From assembly GCA_022784465.1 (NCBI GenBank), contig JALFUR010000009.1, positions 1 through 64,000 on the forward strand: a stretch of 64,000 bases of DNA, in the 5' to 3' direction. The position numbers and the translations under genes are program-made. Origin of the DNA: Christensenella sp. (GTDB taxonomy: Bacteria > Bacillota > Clostridia > Christensenellales > UBA3700). Shown piece after piece: positions 51,693 through 61,925 of the stretch (the first letter of the stretch is position 1; each line of letters begins with the position of its first letter). Below the pieces are notes generated by a model. That model did no database searches. It worked only from the letters and a program-made list of their open reading frames with translations, and was not told the origin of the DNA.

Positions 51693-54212
51693 ATGGCAAA
51701 GTTTGATTTATGTGGAAAATGGAAATTTAAAGAGGTAGGAAAAGAAGAGTATTTAGATGCTACTGTTCCTGGGTGTAATTATTTAGATTTAATCAATAAT
51801 AAAATAATTGATGATCCTTTTTATAAAGACAATGAACAGAAATATTATTGGGTATGCGAAAAGGATTGGGAATATGTAAAAGAGTTTAGTTTAGAAGATG
51901 AGATTTTAAAGTCTGATAAATTGTTTTTGCATTTTCAAGAATTAGACACAATAGCAAGTGTCACATTGAATGGAACAAAAATTCTAGATACGGAAAATTG
52001 TCATATTGCATACGATGTAGATATTACAAACATTGCAAAAAAAGACAATTGTTTATCTATAATATTTTTATCTCCAGTTAAATATGTTTTGGAAAAACAG
52101 AGCATTGAAAAATGTCCAAATAATTCAAATGGATTAACAGGAGTTGCCCATATTAGAAAACCTCAATGTCATTTTGGATGGGACTGGGGTCCAAATTTAA
52201 ATCCTTCTGGTATATCTAAAGAGGTTTATATTGAATATTTCAATATTGCAAGAATAAGTGATGTAGATATTAGACAATTCCATGATGGTGAAGTAACAGT
52301 TAAAGTAGATACAAATATTGATCAATTTAAAGATGAAGATGTTGAAATATGTACAACCCTTACTTCTCCAAATCAAGAAAAAATTGAAATTAAATCAGCT
52401 CATTGCGAGTTTAAAATAGATAAGCCTGAGCTTTGGTATCCAAATGGATTATTGGATAGATTAGAACAACCTTTATATTCTATAAAAGTAGAAATAAAAA
52501 AGGAAGGTAAAGTATTAGATTCTATTGAAAAGAAAATAGGACTTAGAAAACTAGTTTTAAATCAGCAAAAAGATGAATATGGAAATAATTTTCAATTTGT
52601 TGTTAATGATGAAATTGTTTTTTGCAAAGGGGCAAATTGGATTCCTTTAGATAGTTTTAATTCAAGAGCAACTAAAGAAATTATTGATGAATATATAAAA
52701 ATCGCTCTAGATTCAAACTTTAACATGTTGAGAATTTGGGGCGGAGGATATTACGAGTCTGACTATTTGTATGAACAATGTGATAAATATGGAATATTGT
52801 TATGGCAAGACTTTGCTTTTGCTTGTCAAGGATATCCGCTGTTTATGGACGAGTTTAGAGAAAATGTTTTAAAAGAAGTCAAATATAATGTAAAAAGGTT
52901 GTCTTATCATCCATCGCTTGCAATATTTGCAGGAAATAACGAGATAGAGGTTATGTGCAATGCGTGGATTTTGAGAACAGATTATATTAAATGGAACGAG
53001 ATTTTCTTTTATGATATTTTGCCTAAAGAAATAAGAAAATATAATGATTATACTCCATATATTCCTGGAACTCCTGTAGGATCAGGGCATTTGAAAGATG
53101 TATCTTCAGATAATGTGGGAGACACTCATTTGTGGGCAGTATGGCATGGACTACAAGATTTAAAATATTATAGAAAGAGAAACACTAGATTTTGTAGTGA
53201 ATTTGGCTTTGAATCTTTGCCAGATATAAAGACAATTCAAACGTTTGCAGATGAAGAAGATTATGATTTAAATGGAAAGATTTTTAACGCTCATCAAAAA
53301 TGTGCAAGTGGAAATAAGAAGATGCAGTACTATATAACAACAAAATATAGATTGCCAAAGAATTTTATTGATTATATTTATTTGTCACAGATATGCCAAT
53401 CCGAATGCATTAAAGATGCTACTGAATATTGGAGAAGAAATATAGGAAGATGCAATGGATCTTTATATTGGCAATTCAATGATTGCTGGCCAGTATGTTC
53501 CTGGGCGGGCGTTGATTATGGAAGAAATTATAAGGCATTACAATATGATGCAAGACACTTCTTTAAAAGCGTAGATGTATCTATAGAAGATTCAAAAGAA
53601 ACTATTAAAGTATTTGCGCATAACGATACTATAAATGCTCAGCAAGTTGTAATCATAATAAAATTAATTACTTTTGATGGAAAGGAAATATTAAAAGAAG
53701 CGTTCAATGTGGAAATTGGCAAATCGCAAGCAAAATGTATTGTAGAATATTCAATAAAGAGTTTAAAAAAGCTTACAAATTTAAACAAGGCAGTTTTAGT
53801 GTGTGACCTAATGGAGAATGGAGTTGTCACAAATAGAAAAACAATGCTGTTTAAAAAGGAAAAAGATATAACTCTTCCAAAAGCAAACATTGATATTGAT
53901 GTTTCTATAGATAATGGAAAAGCTGTATATAAAATTAAATCGGACAAATTTGTGAGAAAATTAATGCTTCATCAACAATTTGTTCATGCGCCTTTATCTG
54001 ACAATTTTATGGATTTAATTCCAAATGAAGAGATAGTAATAACTCAAGATGCAGAGGGGGCAACACTTGATAAGATAAGAAGCGGCTTGACACATTTTGA
54101 TATCTCTAGAGTTGAACCTCTTCAATCTAAGTTTAAAGATTTCATTGTTAGAGCAAAAGTGTTTATGATTCCAATTAATTTTGGAAGTTATATTTACTAT
54201 AAAAGTCTATAA
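51693..54212 (+). CDS. Beta-mannosidase (GH2)
   Basis: Intracellular glycosidase of 839 aa. The sugar-binding domain (about 1-175, with HFGWDWGP), an immunoglobulin-like domain and a TIM barrel are visible. Acid/base Glu417 is in GNNEIE, and the nucleophile Glu503 is in CSEFGFES. RIWGGGYYESDYLYE is typical of GH2 mannosidases. Together with the GH38 enzyme it can take apart the mannose core of N-glycans or mannan-derived oligosaccharides. Translation is probably coupled to the preceding gene. Confidence 0.94.
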   Translation: MAKFDLCGKWKFKEVGKEEYLDATVPGCNYLDLINNKIIDDPFYKDNEQKYYWVCEKDWEYVKEFSLEDEILKSDKLFLHFQELDTIASVTLNGTKILDTENCHIAYDVDITNIAKKDNCLSIIFLSPVKYVLEKQSIEKCPNNSNGLTGVAHIRKPQCHFGWDWGPNLNPSGISKEVYIEYFNIARISDVDIRQFHDGEVTVKVDTNIDQFKDEDVEICTTLTSPNQEKIEIKSAHCEFKIDKPELWYPNGLLDRLEQPLYSIKVEIKKEGKVLDSIEKKIGLRKLVLNQQKDEYGNNFQFVVNDEIVFCKGANWIPLDSFNSRATKEIIDEYIKIALDSNFNMLRIWGGGYYESDYLYEQCDKYGILLWQDFAFACQGYPLFMDEFRENVLKEVKYNVKRLSYHPSLAIFAGNNEIEVMCNAWILRTDYIKWNEIFFYDILPKEIRKYNDYTPYIPGTPVGSGHLKDVSSDNVGDTHLWAVWHGLQDLKYYRKRNTRFCSEFGFESLPDIKTIQTFADEEDYDLNGKIFNAHQKCASGNKKMQYYITTKYRLPKNFIDYIYLSQICQSECIKDATEYWRRNIGRCNGSLYWQFNDCWPVCSWAGVDYGRNYKALQYDARHFFKSVDVSIEDSKETIKVFAHNDTINAQQVVIIIKLITFDGKEILKEAFNVEIGKSQAKCIVEYSIKSLKKLTNLNKAVLVCDLMENGVVTNRKTMLFKKEKDITLPKANIDIDVSIDNGKAVYKIKSDKFVRKLMLHQQFVHAPLSDNFMDLIPNEEIVITQDAEGATLDKIRSGLTHFDISRVEPLQSKFKDFIVRAKVFMIPINFGSYIYYKSL

Positions 54213-54232
54213 AGAAGCGTTAGTGTAAAAAT

Positions 54233-54260
54233 AAAGTCGGATGTAAATGTCCGACTTTTT
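54233..54260 (+). terminator. Terminator after the mannosidase genes
   Basis: 9-bp stem AAAGTCGGA/TCCGACTTT (54233-54241, 54250-54258), 8-nt loop, T-run. Confidence 0.85.
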
Positions 54261-54304
54261 AAATGCTTGGTTATTCTATTTATAGAATAAAATTCAAAAA
54301 CAAA

Positions 54305-55066
54305 CTAGCTGTTATAGTTATCTATTTTTGGTGTTTCATTAAACTCTTTAGGTGAAACTCCAGTGATCTTTTTAAATACTCTTGAAAAATATAATTGATC
54401 TGTAAATCCGCACATTTCAGCTACTTCATATATCTTGTAGTTATTTATATTTTTTGAAAGTAATAATTTTTGTGCAAAAGATATTCTTGTAGTATTCAAA
54501 AATTGTAAAGGAGAGATTCCTTTTTCTTTAATGAATTGTCTTCTTATGTAGTCTTTAGATAGATCAAATTGAGAATAGATATCATCAATATCGAAATCTG
54601 GGTCAGAGAAGTTCTCTAAAATTGCATTTGCAATAATTTCAATATGTCTTGATGTATGATTTGAACCGCCAAGGCTCATAAGCATAGATAAAATTAGCTC
54701 AGTGAAAGAAATTATAATATCGCTGTGTTGAGTTCCGTCAGTGTTAAAATATCTTAAACACATAGATAAAATGGCTAGTAAATCCTTCTTTTCATTGTCG
54801 TTAATTAAAACTGCACCTTTGAAAGCAGGTGACCAATTTGCAACAGTCATATGGATATTTCTAAATCCATTTTGAGAAGTATTTGTGTGAGTTGTATAAG
54901 GAGGGATAACAACCACTTGATTTTTAGAATAATGAATAGCTTGACCGCCTTCAGTAGCAATTACTCCGTTTCCGTTTGTGCAATAAACTATTTCCCAATA
55001 ATTATGTTGATGTTTTTGAACATCGTATGTTTTCATATTTTTTCCAATATAGTTTATAATAGCCAT
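54305..55066 (-). CDS. AraC-family transcriptional regulator
   Basis: 253-aa regulator: N-terminal cupin-like ligand-binding domain (about 10-120, with HQHNYWEIVYCTNGNG and VVVIPPYTTHTN), and a C-terminal double helix-turn-helix (about 155-250, ending AEMCGFTDQLYFSRVFKKIT...SPKEFN). It is divergent from the eda-kdgK-uxaC-uxuA operon, so a uronate-responsive activator is the natural inference. AGAGGTAA precedes the ATG. Confidence 0.92.
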   Translation of the reverse strand: MAIINYIGKNMKTYDVQKHQHNYWEIVYCTNGNGVIATEGGQAIHYSKNQVVVIPPYTTHTNTSQNGFRNIHMTVANWSPAFKGAVLINDNEKKDLLAILSMCLRYFNTDGTQHSDIIISFTELILSMLMSLGGSNHTSRHIEIIANAILENFSDPDFDIDDIYSQFDLSKDYIRRQFIKEKGISPLQFLNTTRISFAQKLLLSKNINNYKIYEVAEMCGFTDQLYFSRVFKKITGVSPKEFNETPKIDNYNS

Positions 55067-55147
55067 TTAATTACCTCTTCATTTGCGAATGTAGGATTAA
55101 TATAACACACCAAAACCATTTTGTCCATAATTTTTATATTATTAATA

Positions 55148-55177
55148 TTGTAAAATTTTACGCTCGTATTTTATAAT
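55148..55177 (+). promoter_or_regulatory. Promoter of the uronate operon with 12-bp palindrome
   Basis: TTGTAA (55148-55153) and perfect TATAAT (55172-55177), 18 bp apart. The palindrome GTAAAATTTTAC (55150-55161) overlaps the -35 box and could be an operator. Confidence 0.55.
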
Positions 55178-55232
55178 ATAAGAAAAGCACATTGGGAGAT
55201 TGAACTCCTAAATCGTATAAGGAAGTATATTT

Positions 55233-55877
55233 ATGAAAAAATATGAAATTTATCAAGCTGTAAAGAAAGAAGGCGTTGTTGTCGTTATAAGAGGCAAGAG
55301 TGTTGAACAAGCAATTAAGACTGTAGAAGCATGCTATGCGGGCGGTATAAAGATTATAGAAGTAACATTTACTGTTCCAAGAGCTGATGAGATAATAAAG
55401 CAATTGGTAGACAAGTATAAAGGCACAGATATGGTTGTTGGCGCAGGTTCAGTTTTGGATCCTGAAACTGCAAGAATAGCAATGCTTGCTGGTGCTCAAT
55501 TTATAGTTTCTCCAGCTTTAAATGTTGAAACAATTAAGATGTGTAATAGATATGGGGTTGCAGTAATGAGTGGTGTATTTACTCCAACAGAAGCAATTAC
55601 TGCTCTTGAATATGGTGTAGATATTATTAAGATGTTCCCTGGAGATGTAGCAACACCAAAGGGATTAAAAGCACTTAAAGGACCTCTTCCTCAAGCAAAT
55701 ATTATGCCAACAGGTGGCGTAAGCATGGAAAATGTTGGGGAATGGTTTAAAGCTGGCGCTTATGCTGTAGGCGCTGGTTCATTTATAACAAAGGGTGCTC
55801 AAAATGATGATTATAAAGAAGTTGAAAGAGTATCTAGAGAATTTGTAGAAAAAGTTCATTCTATTATTGGAGGTTAA
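55233..55877 (+). CDS. eda: 2-keto-3-deoxy-6-phosphogluconate aldolase
   Basis: Class I aldolase that splits KDPG to pyruvate and glyceraldehyde 3-phosphate. VVVIRGKSVEQA (about 11-22) and VEVTFTVPRADE-like strand (42-52) are present. The Schiff-base Lys is in DIIKMFPGD (about 130-138). IMPTGGVSMEN and AVGAGSF bind phosphate. 214 aa. First gene of the uronate operon. The start follows AAGGA, and kdgK begins 2 bp after its stop. Confidence 0.95.
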   Translation: MKKYEIYQAVKKEGVVVVIRGKSVEQAIKTVEACYAGGIKIIEVTFTVPRADEIIKQLVDKYKGTDMVVGAGSVLDPETARIAMLAGAQFIVSPALNVETIKMCNRYGVAVMSGVFTPTEAITALEYGVDIIKMFPGDVATPKGLKALKGPLPQANIMPTGGVSMENVGEWFKAGAYAVGAGSFITKGAQNDDYKEVERVSREFVEKVHSIIGG

Positions 55878-55879
55878 CA

Positions 55880-56905
55880 ATGGGAAAGGTTTTGACAGTT
55901 GGCGAAATTATGATGAGATTACAACCACCTAGTTATCAAAGAATTATGCAAGCAAATAGTTTTGATATAGTATTTGGTGGCGGAGAGGCTAATGTTGCTG
56001 TTTCTTTATCCGAGTTTGGTGAAGATGCAGTATTTTTTACAAAGTTGCCAAATAATGTGTTGGCAGATAAGTGTATAAAAGAATTAAAAGGATGGGGAGT
56101 AGATACTTCAAAAATAGTAAGAGGCGGAGATAGAATTGGAATTTATTTCTGTGAAAAAGGATGTTCTCAAAGAGCTAGCAATGTTACATATGATAGAGCT
56201 AATTCTTCTGTTTCTCAAATGGAGATATCTGACTTTGATGTCAATGAAGTATTAGATGGAGTTTCTTGGTTACATTGGACAGGTATTACTCCAGCTTTAT
56301 CTGATAAGGCTACTGATTTTCTAAGACATATATTAAGAGCTGCAAAGATGAAGGGCATTACTGTTTCTTGCGATTTAAATTATAGAAAGAAATTGTGGAG
56401 CAAGGAAAAAGCAAATAAAGTAATGAGCGAACTTGTAACTTATGTTGATGTATTGATTTCTAATGAAGAAGATTCAAAAGATGTATTCTCAATTGAGGCA
56501 GATAATACAGATATAACATCAGGAAAAATATCTAAAGACGGATATGTTTCTATCGGTAAAAAATTAATGGAAAAATTCCCAAATTTAAAAAATGTTGCGT
56601 TTACTTTACGTGAATCTATTTCTGCTAGCCAAAATGGTTGGTCAGCAATTTTAATGGATAAAGATAATGTTTATGCATCAAAAAAATACATGATTCAAAT
56701 TGTAGATAGAGTTGGCGGTGGAGATAGTTTTGGTGCTGGCTTAATCTATGGTCTAAAGAATGGTTATAGTGGACAAGATACAATAGAGTTTGCCGTTGCA
56801 GCTTCATGCTTAAAGCAAACAATAGAGGGAGATTTCAATATTGTGTCTGTTGACGAAGTAAAGAAACTAGCAGGAGGAGATGGCAGTGGCAGAGTTTCAA
56901 GATAG
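55880..56905 (+). CDS. kdgK: 2-keto-3-deoxygluconate kinase (PfkB family)
   Basis: Phosphorylates KDG to KDPG. The PfkB fold shows GGGEANVAVSLSEFG (about 32-46, first signature) and DRVGGGDSFGAGLIYG (about 275-290, second signature with catalytic Asp). 341 aa. GGAGG precedes the ATG. Its end overlaps the uxaC start region. The kinase and aldolase carry the last steps of glucuronate breakdown. Confidence 0.93.
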   Translation: MGKVLTVGEIMMRLQPPSYQRIMQANSFDIVFGGGEANVAVSLSEFGEDAVFFTKLPNNVLADKCIKELKGWGVDTSKIVRGGDRIGIYFCEKGCSQRASNVTYDRANSSVSQMEISDFDVNEVLDGVSWLHWTGITPALSDKATDFLRHILRAAKMKGITVSCDLNYRKKLWSKEKANKVMSELVTYVDVLISNEEDSKDVFSIEADNTDITSGKISKDGYVSIGKKLMEKFPNLKNVAFTLRESISASQNGWSAILMDKDNVYASKKYMIQIVDRVGGGDSFGAGLIYGLKNGYSGQDTIEFAVAASCLKQTIEGDFNIVSVDEVKKLAGGDGSGRVSR

Positions 56906-58256
56906 ACCTGTAAATTTATTGAAAACAAAAAATGCAGTAGATTTATATAGCAAAGTCAAAGATTTGCCAATTATAGATTATCATTGTCATTTATCTCCTA
57001 AAGAGATTTATGAAGATAAGCCTTTTTCAAATATTGGAGAGATGTGGCTTGCAGGCGATCACTATAAATGGAGATTGATGAGAGCTAACAATGTTGATGA
57101 ATATTTTATTACTGGTTCAGCTTCTTGGGAAGAGAAGTTTAATGCATTTATAGAAACAGTTGCAACTGCATATGGAAATCCTATCCAAGATTGGGTAGCG
57201 CTTGAGCTTGAAATGTTTTTCGGTATTACTCTTCCATTGAAAGCAAAGAATGCAAAACAAATTTGGGATCAAGCTAATATGCAAATTATTGAGAAACAAT
57301 TAAGTCCAAGAAAACTTATAAAAATGGCTAATGTTGAATATATAGCTACAACAGACGACCCTACAGATTCACTACAATGGCATAAGTTGTTAAGTGAAGA
57401 TAAATTATTTGATGTAAAATGTGTTCCTTCATTTAGAGTAGATAATTTATTGCTAGCAAAAGAAGCAAGTTTTGTAGAATACATAAAAAAACTAGCTGAT
57501 GTTTCAAATATTAACATTGTAGATTTAGATTCTTTAGAAAAAGCAATTGTATCTAGAATGGATTATTTTAAATCTCTTGGTTGCAAATTCTCTGATGTAG
57601 GCATTCAAGGTTTTCCAAATAGAATTGCAAATAAAGAAGAAGCAAACAAAGTATTTATTTCTTTGCTTAACGGACAAAAAGTATCCGATAGTGAATACAA
57701 TGGCTATTTAGGATATATGTATATATTCTTAGGCAAGGAATATAAGGCAAGAAATATGGTTATGCAATTACATTTAGCGGTAACTAGAAATAGTAATTCG
57801 AAAATGCTTGCACAATGCGGAAAGGATGCTGGATTTGATTGTGTTGGAGAGATTATTCCTATAGCGGATTTAACAAGAGTATTAGATACTTTAAATTCTT
57901 TAGATAGTCTTCCTGAGACAATAGTATATACCTTGAATCCATCAATGTATTACACATTGGTTACTATGTGTGGTGCTTTTAGAAAGGTTCACGTTGGTAT
58001 TAGTTGGTGGTTTTGTGATCATAAGAGAGGAATGTATGAAACTTTGCAAATACTTACAGAGCTTTCTCACATAAAGAGTCTTGTAGGTATGCTTACAGAT
58101 TCAAGAAGTTTTCTATCTTATGTAAGACATGATTATTATAGACAAATCGTTTGCGATTTTCTTGGTGGACTTTGCAAAGAAGTTGACGAGGATGCAATCG
58201 ATGTTGCAAAAGCGCTTTGTTATACAAATGCAAAAGATATTATAAAGGAGAAGTAG
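56880..58256 (+). CDS. uxaC: Glucuronate isomerase
   Basis: Converts D-glucuronate to D-fructuronate (or galacturonate to tagaturonate). The amidohydrolase-like signature [13 protein letters not shown] lies near residue 32, and [15 protein letters not shown] near 370. The start is uncertain: ATG 56880 lies right behind AGGAGG (56872-56877), while GTG 56886 has the better 8-base spacing; both overlap kdgK. 458 aa with the first start. Confidence 0.94.
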   Translation: MAVAEFQDRPVNLLKTKNAVDLYSKVKDLPIIDYHCHLSPKEIYEDKPFSNIGEMWLAGDHYKWRLMRANNVDEYFITGSASWEEKFNAFIETVATAYGNPIQDWVALELEMFFGITLPLKAKNAKQIWDQANMQIIEKQLSPRKLIKMANVEYIATTDDPTDSLQWHKLLSEDKLFDVKCVPSFRVDNLLLAKEASFVEYIKKLADVSNINIVDLDSLEKAIVSRMDYFKSLGCKFSDVGIQGFPNRIANKEEANKVFISLLNGQKVSDSEYNGYLGYMYIFLGKEYKARNMVMQLHLAVTRNSNSKMLAQCGKDAGFDCVGEIIPIADLTRVLDTLNSLDSLPETIVYTLNPSMYYTLVTMCGAFRKVHVGISWWFCDHKRGMYETLQILTELSHIKSLVGMLTDSRSFLSYVRHDYYRQIVCDFLGGLCKEVDEDAIDVAKALCYTNAKDIIKEK

Positions 58257-58258
58257 AT

Positions 58259-59305
58259 ATGAGTTTTAAAATGACATTTCGTTGGTACGGAGATAATGAC
58301 AAAATTTCGTTAGATTATATTCGTCAAATACCAGCAGTTGAAGGCGTTGTTTCAGCTATTTATGATGTTCCAGTTGGCGAAGTTTGGCCACAAGAAAGCA
58401 TAGATAAAATGAAAAAAGAGTGTAATGACAAGGGCCTTACTTTTGAAGTAGTAGAATCTGTTCCTGTTCATGAAGATATAAAGCTTGGAAATGCAAATGC
58501 GGCTAAATACATAGAAGTTTATAAAGAAAATATTAGAAGACTAGGAAAAGCTGGAGTTAAATGTATTTGCTATAATTTTATGCCTGTTTTTGACTGGTTA
58601 AGAAGCAATTTATCCAAGGAATTAACAGATGGATCAAATGCGCTAGCTTATGATCATGCAACAGTTTTAGCGATGAATCCTTTAACTAGTGAATTGTCTT
58701 TACCAGGTTGGGATTCTTCCTATACAAAAGAAGGTTTAAAAGAGTTATTAAATCAATATAAGGACATTGATGAGGAAAGACTTTGGAAGAACATGGAAAC
58801 ATTCTTAAAAGAAATAATTCCTGTTGCAGAAGAAGCCGGAATAAAAATGGCAATACACCCAGATGACCCACCATGGGGAATTTTTGGTTTGCCAAGAGTT
58901 ATAACTTGTGAAGAAAATCTAAAGAGATTTTTAAAACTTGTAGATAGTCCAGCAAATGGTGTTACATTATGTACAGGCTCTCTTGGAGTAGCATCAACAA
59001 ATGATATTGTAAGCATGATTAAAACATGTAAAGGAAGAATGCCATTTGTTCATTTGAGAAATATAAAGATAACTGGAGATCATTGTTTTGAAGAAAGCGG
59101 ACATTTATCTTCAAAAGGTTCTTTAGATATGTACAAGATTGTTAAGGCTTTATATGATGATGGATTCGATGGATATGTTAGACCAGATCATGGAAGAATG
59201 ATTTGGGGAGAAACAGGAAGACCAGGATATGGTTTATATGATAGAGCATTAGGAGCAATGTATTTGCAAGGAATAATAGAAGCTGTAGAAAAAGCAGATA
59301 AATAG
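58259..59305 (+). CDS. uxuA: Mannonate dehydratase
   Basis: Dehydrates D-mannonate to 2-keto-3-deoxygluconate. The TIM barrel carries [19 protein letters not shown] near the start, [13 protein letters not shown] (about 101-113), MAIHPDDPP (about 197-205), [11 protein letters not shown] and YVRPDHGRM (metal ligands His and Asp). 348 aa from ATG 58259, which has AAAGGAG 8 bases upstream; an ATG further upstream lies inside uxaC and has no such site. It begins 2 bp after the uxaC stop. Confidence 0.95.
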   Translation: MSFKMTFRWYGDNDKISLDYIRQIPAVEGVVSAIYDVPVGEVWPQESIDKMKKECNDKGLTFEVVESVPVHEDIKLGNANAAKYIEVYKENIRRLGKAGVKCICYNFMPVFDWLRSNLSKELTDGSNALAYDHATVLAMNPLTSELSLPGWDSSYTKEGLKELLNQYKDIDEERLWKNMETFLKEIIPVAEEAGIKMAIHPDDPPWGIFGLPRVITCEENLKRFLKLVDSPANGVTLCTGSLGVASTNDIVSMIKTCKGRMPFVHLRNIKITGDHCFEESGHLSSKGSLDMYKIVKALYDDGFDGYVRPDHGRMIWGETGRPGYGLYDRALGAMYLQGIIEAVEKADK

Positions 59306-59316
59306 GAGATTGAATT

Positions 59317-60153
59317 ATGAAAGTAGATATGTCAAATCAAGTTGTTGTAATAACAGGTGCCGGTGGTGTATTATGTGGAGCCATGGCAAAAGAATATGCA
59401 AAAAACGGAGCTAAAGTTGCAGTATTAGATTTAAGACTTGAGGCTGCACAAGCTGTTGTTGATCAAATTGTTGCAGAGGGCGGAATTGCTAAAGCATATG
59501 CTGTAAATTGCTTAGAAAAAGAATCAATGGAAGTTGCTCGTCAACAAATTAATAAAGATTTAGGAAAATGTACTATCTTAGTAAATGGTGCAGGTGGAAA
59601 TAATCCTAAAGGAACAACTACAAATGAATATTTCTTTAAAGAAGATATTGATGATGAGGCAAAAGTTTCTTTCTTTGATTTAGATCCAAACGGAGTAGAT
59701 TTTGTATTCAAAATAAACTTTTTAGCAATTTTCTTAACAACACAAGTATTTGCAAAAGATATGGTAGAAACAGGAGGAAATATTATTAATATTTCTTCTA
59801 TGAATGCATATAGACCTTTGACAAAGATTCCTGCTTATTCAGGAGCTAAAGCTGCTGTTTCAAACTTTACTCAATGGTTAGCAGTTCACTTTGCAGGTGC
59901 TGGTATAAGAGTTAACGCTATTGCACCAGGATTTTTTGTAACAAATCAAAATAGAGCTTTATTGTTTAATCCAGATGGAACTCCAACTAAGCGTTCTGAA
60001 AAGATTTTAGCAGGAACTCCTATGAGAAGATTTGGAGAACCTGAAGAACTATTAGGCACTATGATGTGGTTATCTGATGATTCTGCATCAGGATTTGTAA
60101 CAGGTGTAGTTATTCCTATAGATGGAGGATTTAGTGCTTACTCAGGAGTTTAA
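59317..60153 (+). CDS. SDR-family D-mannonate oxidoreductase (fructuronate reductase)
   Basis: Short-chain dehydrogenase of 278 aa. The cofactor loop TGAGGVLCGAMA (about 13-24), NGAGG, catalytic Ser in NISSMNA, and YSGAK (Tyr and Lys) are all present, and IPIDGGFSAYSGV ends the protein. By position between uxuA and the end of the pathway it should interconvert D-fructuronate and D-mannonate, replacing the unrelated UxuB enzyme, as in other Firmicutes. AGGAG lies before the ATG. Confidence 0.9.
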   Translation: MKVDMSNQVVVITGAGGVLCGAMAKEYAKNGAKVAVLDLRLEAAQAVVDQIVAEGGIAKAYAVNCLEKESMEVARQQINKDLGKCTILVNGAGGNNPKGTTTNEYFFKEDIDDEAKVSFFDLDPNGVDFVFKINFLAIFLTTQVFAKDMVETGGNIINISSMNAYRPLTKIPAYSGAKAAVSNFTQWLAVHFAGAGIRVNAIAPGFFVTNQNRALLFNPDGTPTKRSEKILAGTPMRRFGEPEELLGTMMWLSDDSASGFVTGVVIPIDGGFSAYSGV

Positions 60154-60156
60154 TAA

Positions 60157-61458
60157 ATGAAGAAAGAAGTAAAAGTAGTTATTCTCGGACTTGGAAATAG
60201 AGGTAAAAACTATGGTGGACATTTGGCAGGATTGCCTAATGTTAAGATTGTTGCTATTTGCGACAAATATCAAGCCAAAATAGATAAAGTAAAATCTGCA
60301 TGGAATGTTCCAGACGAGATGTGTTTTACTGATGAAAAGGACTTATTTGCATTAGGCAAAATTGGTGATGCAATGGTTATTGCAACTCAAGATAGAGATC
60401 ATTATGGTCATGCAATGAAAGCGCTTGAGTTGAAATATAACTTAATGATTGAAAAACCTTTATCTCCAAATATTGAAGAGTGTCTTGAGATGGAAGAGTA
60501 TGCAAGAAAACAAGGATGTAAAGTTCTTGTTTGCCATGTATTAAGATATGCTCACTATTATAAGAGAATTAAGGAAATAATAGATTCTGGAATACTTGGA
60601 AAAATAGTGTTAATTAATCATGATGAAGATGTAGCATATTGGCATTTTTGTCATTCATATGTTAGAGGCAATTGGAGAAGAGAAGAAGAAACATCTCCAA
60701 TGCTTTTGGCAAAATGCTGTCATGATATGGACTTAATGTATTGGTATGCATCAAGCAAATGTAAAAGTGTTCAATCGTATGGTTCTTTGTCTTTCTTTAA
60801 AGAAGAAAATGCTCCAGAGGGTGCTACTCAAACTTGTTTTGATTGCCCACATAAAGATACTTGTATTTATGAGGCAACTTATCAATATGTAGGAAGAGAT
60901 AAAGGATTGTTTTGCCACGAAAAGAAAAAATATAAATGGAAACCATATGCCTTTGTTATATCTGAGAAAAAAGAAGATATTATAAATGCTCTTAAAAATG
61001 ATGAAAGAGGAAAGCTATGGTCTAGGTGCGTATTTAAGTGCGACAATGATGTTGTAGATTGTCAAACTGTAAATATGGAAATGGAAAATGGAGTAAAAAT
61101 TCAATTAAATGTAAATGCTTTTAATGAATTTGATCATAGACATACTGAAATTAGAGGTTCAAAAGGTATTTTGATTGCTGACGATAAAGGTAGTGTTCTA
61201 AAACTTCAATTATTCGGCAAAAAAGAAAAGAAGATAATTGTTAATTATATTCCTGTAATAAAGGGTCATTTTGGAGGCGATCAAGGAGTTATAAAAGCGA
61301 CTGTTGATTTAATAAATGATGAAATTGATCCAAATGGACAATATACATGGATACAAGATACAATTGAGAGTCATAGAATTGTTGCTGCTGCTGAAATATC
61401 TAGAAAAGAAGGCGGTAGAACTGTAAATATGTCGGAGATACCAGATATAAAATGTTAG
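60157..61458 (+). CDS. Gfo/Idh/MocA-family oxidoreductase
   Basis: NAD(P)-dependent sugar or inositol-type oxidoreductase of 433 aa. Rossmann motif ILGLGNRGKNY (about 8-18), MIEKPLS (catalytic Lys-Pro at about 103-109) and CCHDMDLMYW (about 187-196) are conserved. A region around 220-250 has four cysteines (CFDCPHKDTC), as in a subgroup of these enzymes, and might bind zinc. It starts 3 bp after the SDR gene and overlaps the next gene by 7 bp. Substrate unknown; a uronate- or uronide-derived sugar is likely from context. Confidence 0.88.
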   Translation: MKKEVKVVILGLGNRGKNYGGHLAGLPNVKIVAICDKYQAKIDKVKSAWNVPDEMCFTDEKDLFALGKIGDAMVIATQDRDHYGHAMKALELKYNLMIEKPLSPNIEECLEMEEYARKQGCKVLVCHVLRYAHYYKRIKEIIDSGILGKIVLINHDEDVAYWHFCHSYVRGNWRREEETSPMLLAKCCHDMDLMYWYASSKCKSVQSYGSLSFFKEENAPEGATQTCFDCPHKDTCIYEATYQYVGRDKGLFCHEKKKYKWKPYAFVISEKKEDIINALKNDERGKLWSRCVFKCDNDVVDCQTVNMEMENGVKIQLNVNAFNEFDHRHTEIRGSKGILIADDKGSVLKLQLFGKKEKKIIVNYIPVIKGHFGGDQGVIKATVDLINDEIDPNGQYTWIQDTIESHRIVAAAEISRKEGGRTVNMSEIPDIKC

Positions 61459-61925
61459 AAAAGATAGAAGAGTTTAATTGGGTTGTTACAAAAGAACAAT
61501 CCAAAAAGCATGTTGTTGATACATTTGAAGTAAAAAAGGCTTATAAGAAGTTAATTTTTTCTTGCTCTTATAGTCCAAAATATTTGGAAGATCAGCAAGA
61601 ATGTTTGAAGCTTATGAGAGAAGCAATTGAAAAAGCCGGATTAGAACAAACAGATTTTTCGGATATTGATTTGATAGAAAGAGTGCCACTTGCTAATCAT
61701 ATTTCTTGGTCTATAGATTCGCCTAAGGAATGGATAGGAACAAAGCACAAACACAATCCAAATCAAATTTTGACAATTTCGCCAGAAAAATCTACATTTG
61801 GCTTTTTTAATACTCCTATTTACGAAGGACAATGGAGGATTACAGCATCTTTAAATGCAATATTGACTGATGAAGTTGAGATACATGTACTTGTTGAGGG
61901 AGAGATAGAAGATGAAATGGATTAG
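61452..61925 (+). CDS. Small protein encoded between oxidoreductase and PHP hydrolase
   Basis: I do not recognise a named family. It is a 157-aa protein with an N-terminal alpha/beta half and a C-terminal beta-rich half (FGFFNTPIYEGQWRITASLN, then VEIHVLVEGE), which suggests a beta-sandwich. No signal peptide. Its ATG overlaps the oxidoreductase stop by 7 bp, and its end overlaps the PHP gene by 14 bp. PHP enzymes of the CehA/McbA type often carry an extra beta domain, so this may be the equivalent as a separate subunit. Confidence 0.65.
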   Translation: MLEKIEEFNWVVTKEQSKKHVVDTFEVKKAYKKLIFSCSYSPKYLEDQQECLKLMREAIEKAGLEQTDFSDIDLIERVPLANHISWSIDSPKEWIGTKHKHNPNQILTISPEKSTFGFFNTPIYEGQWRITASLNAILTDEVEIHVLVEGEIEDEMD

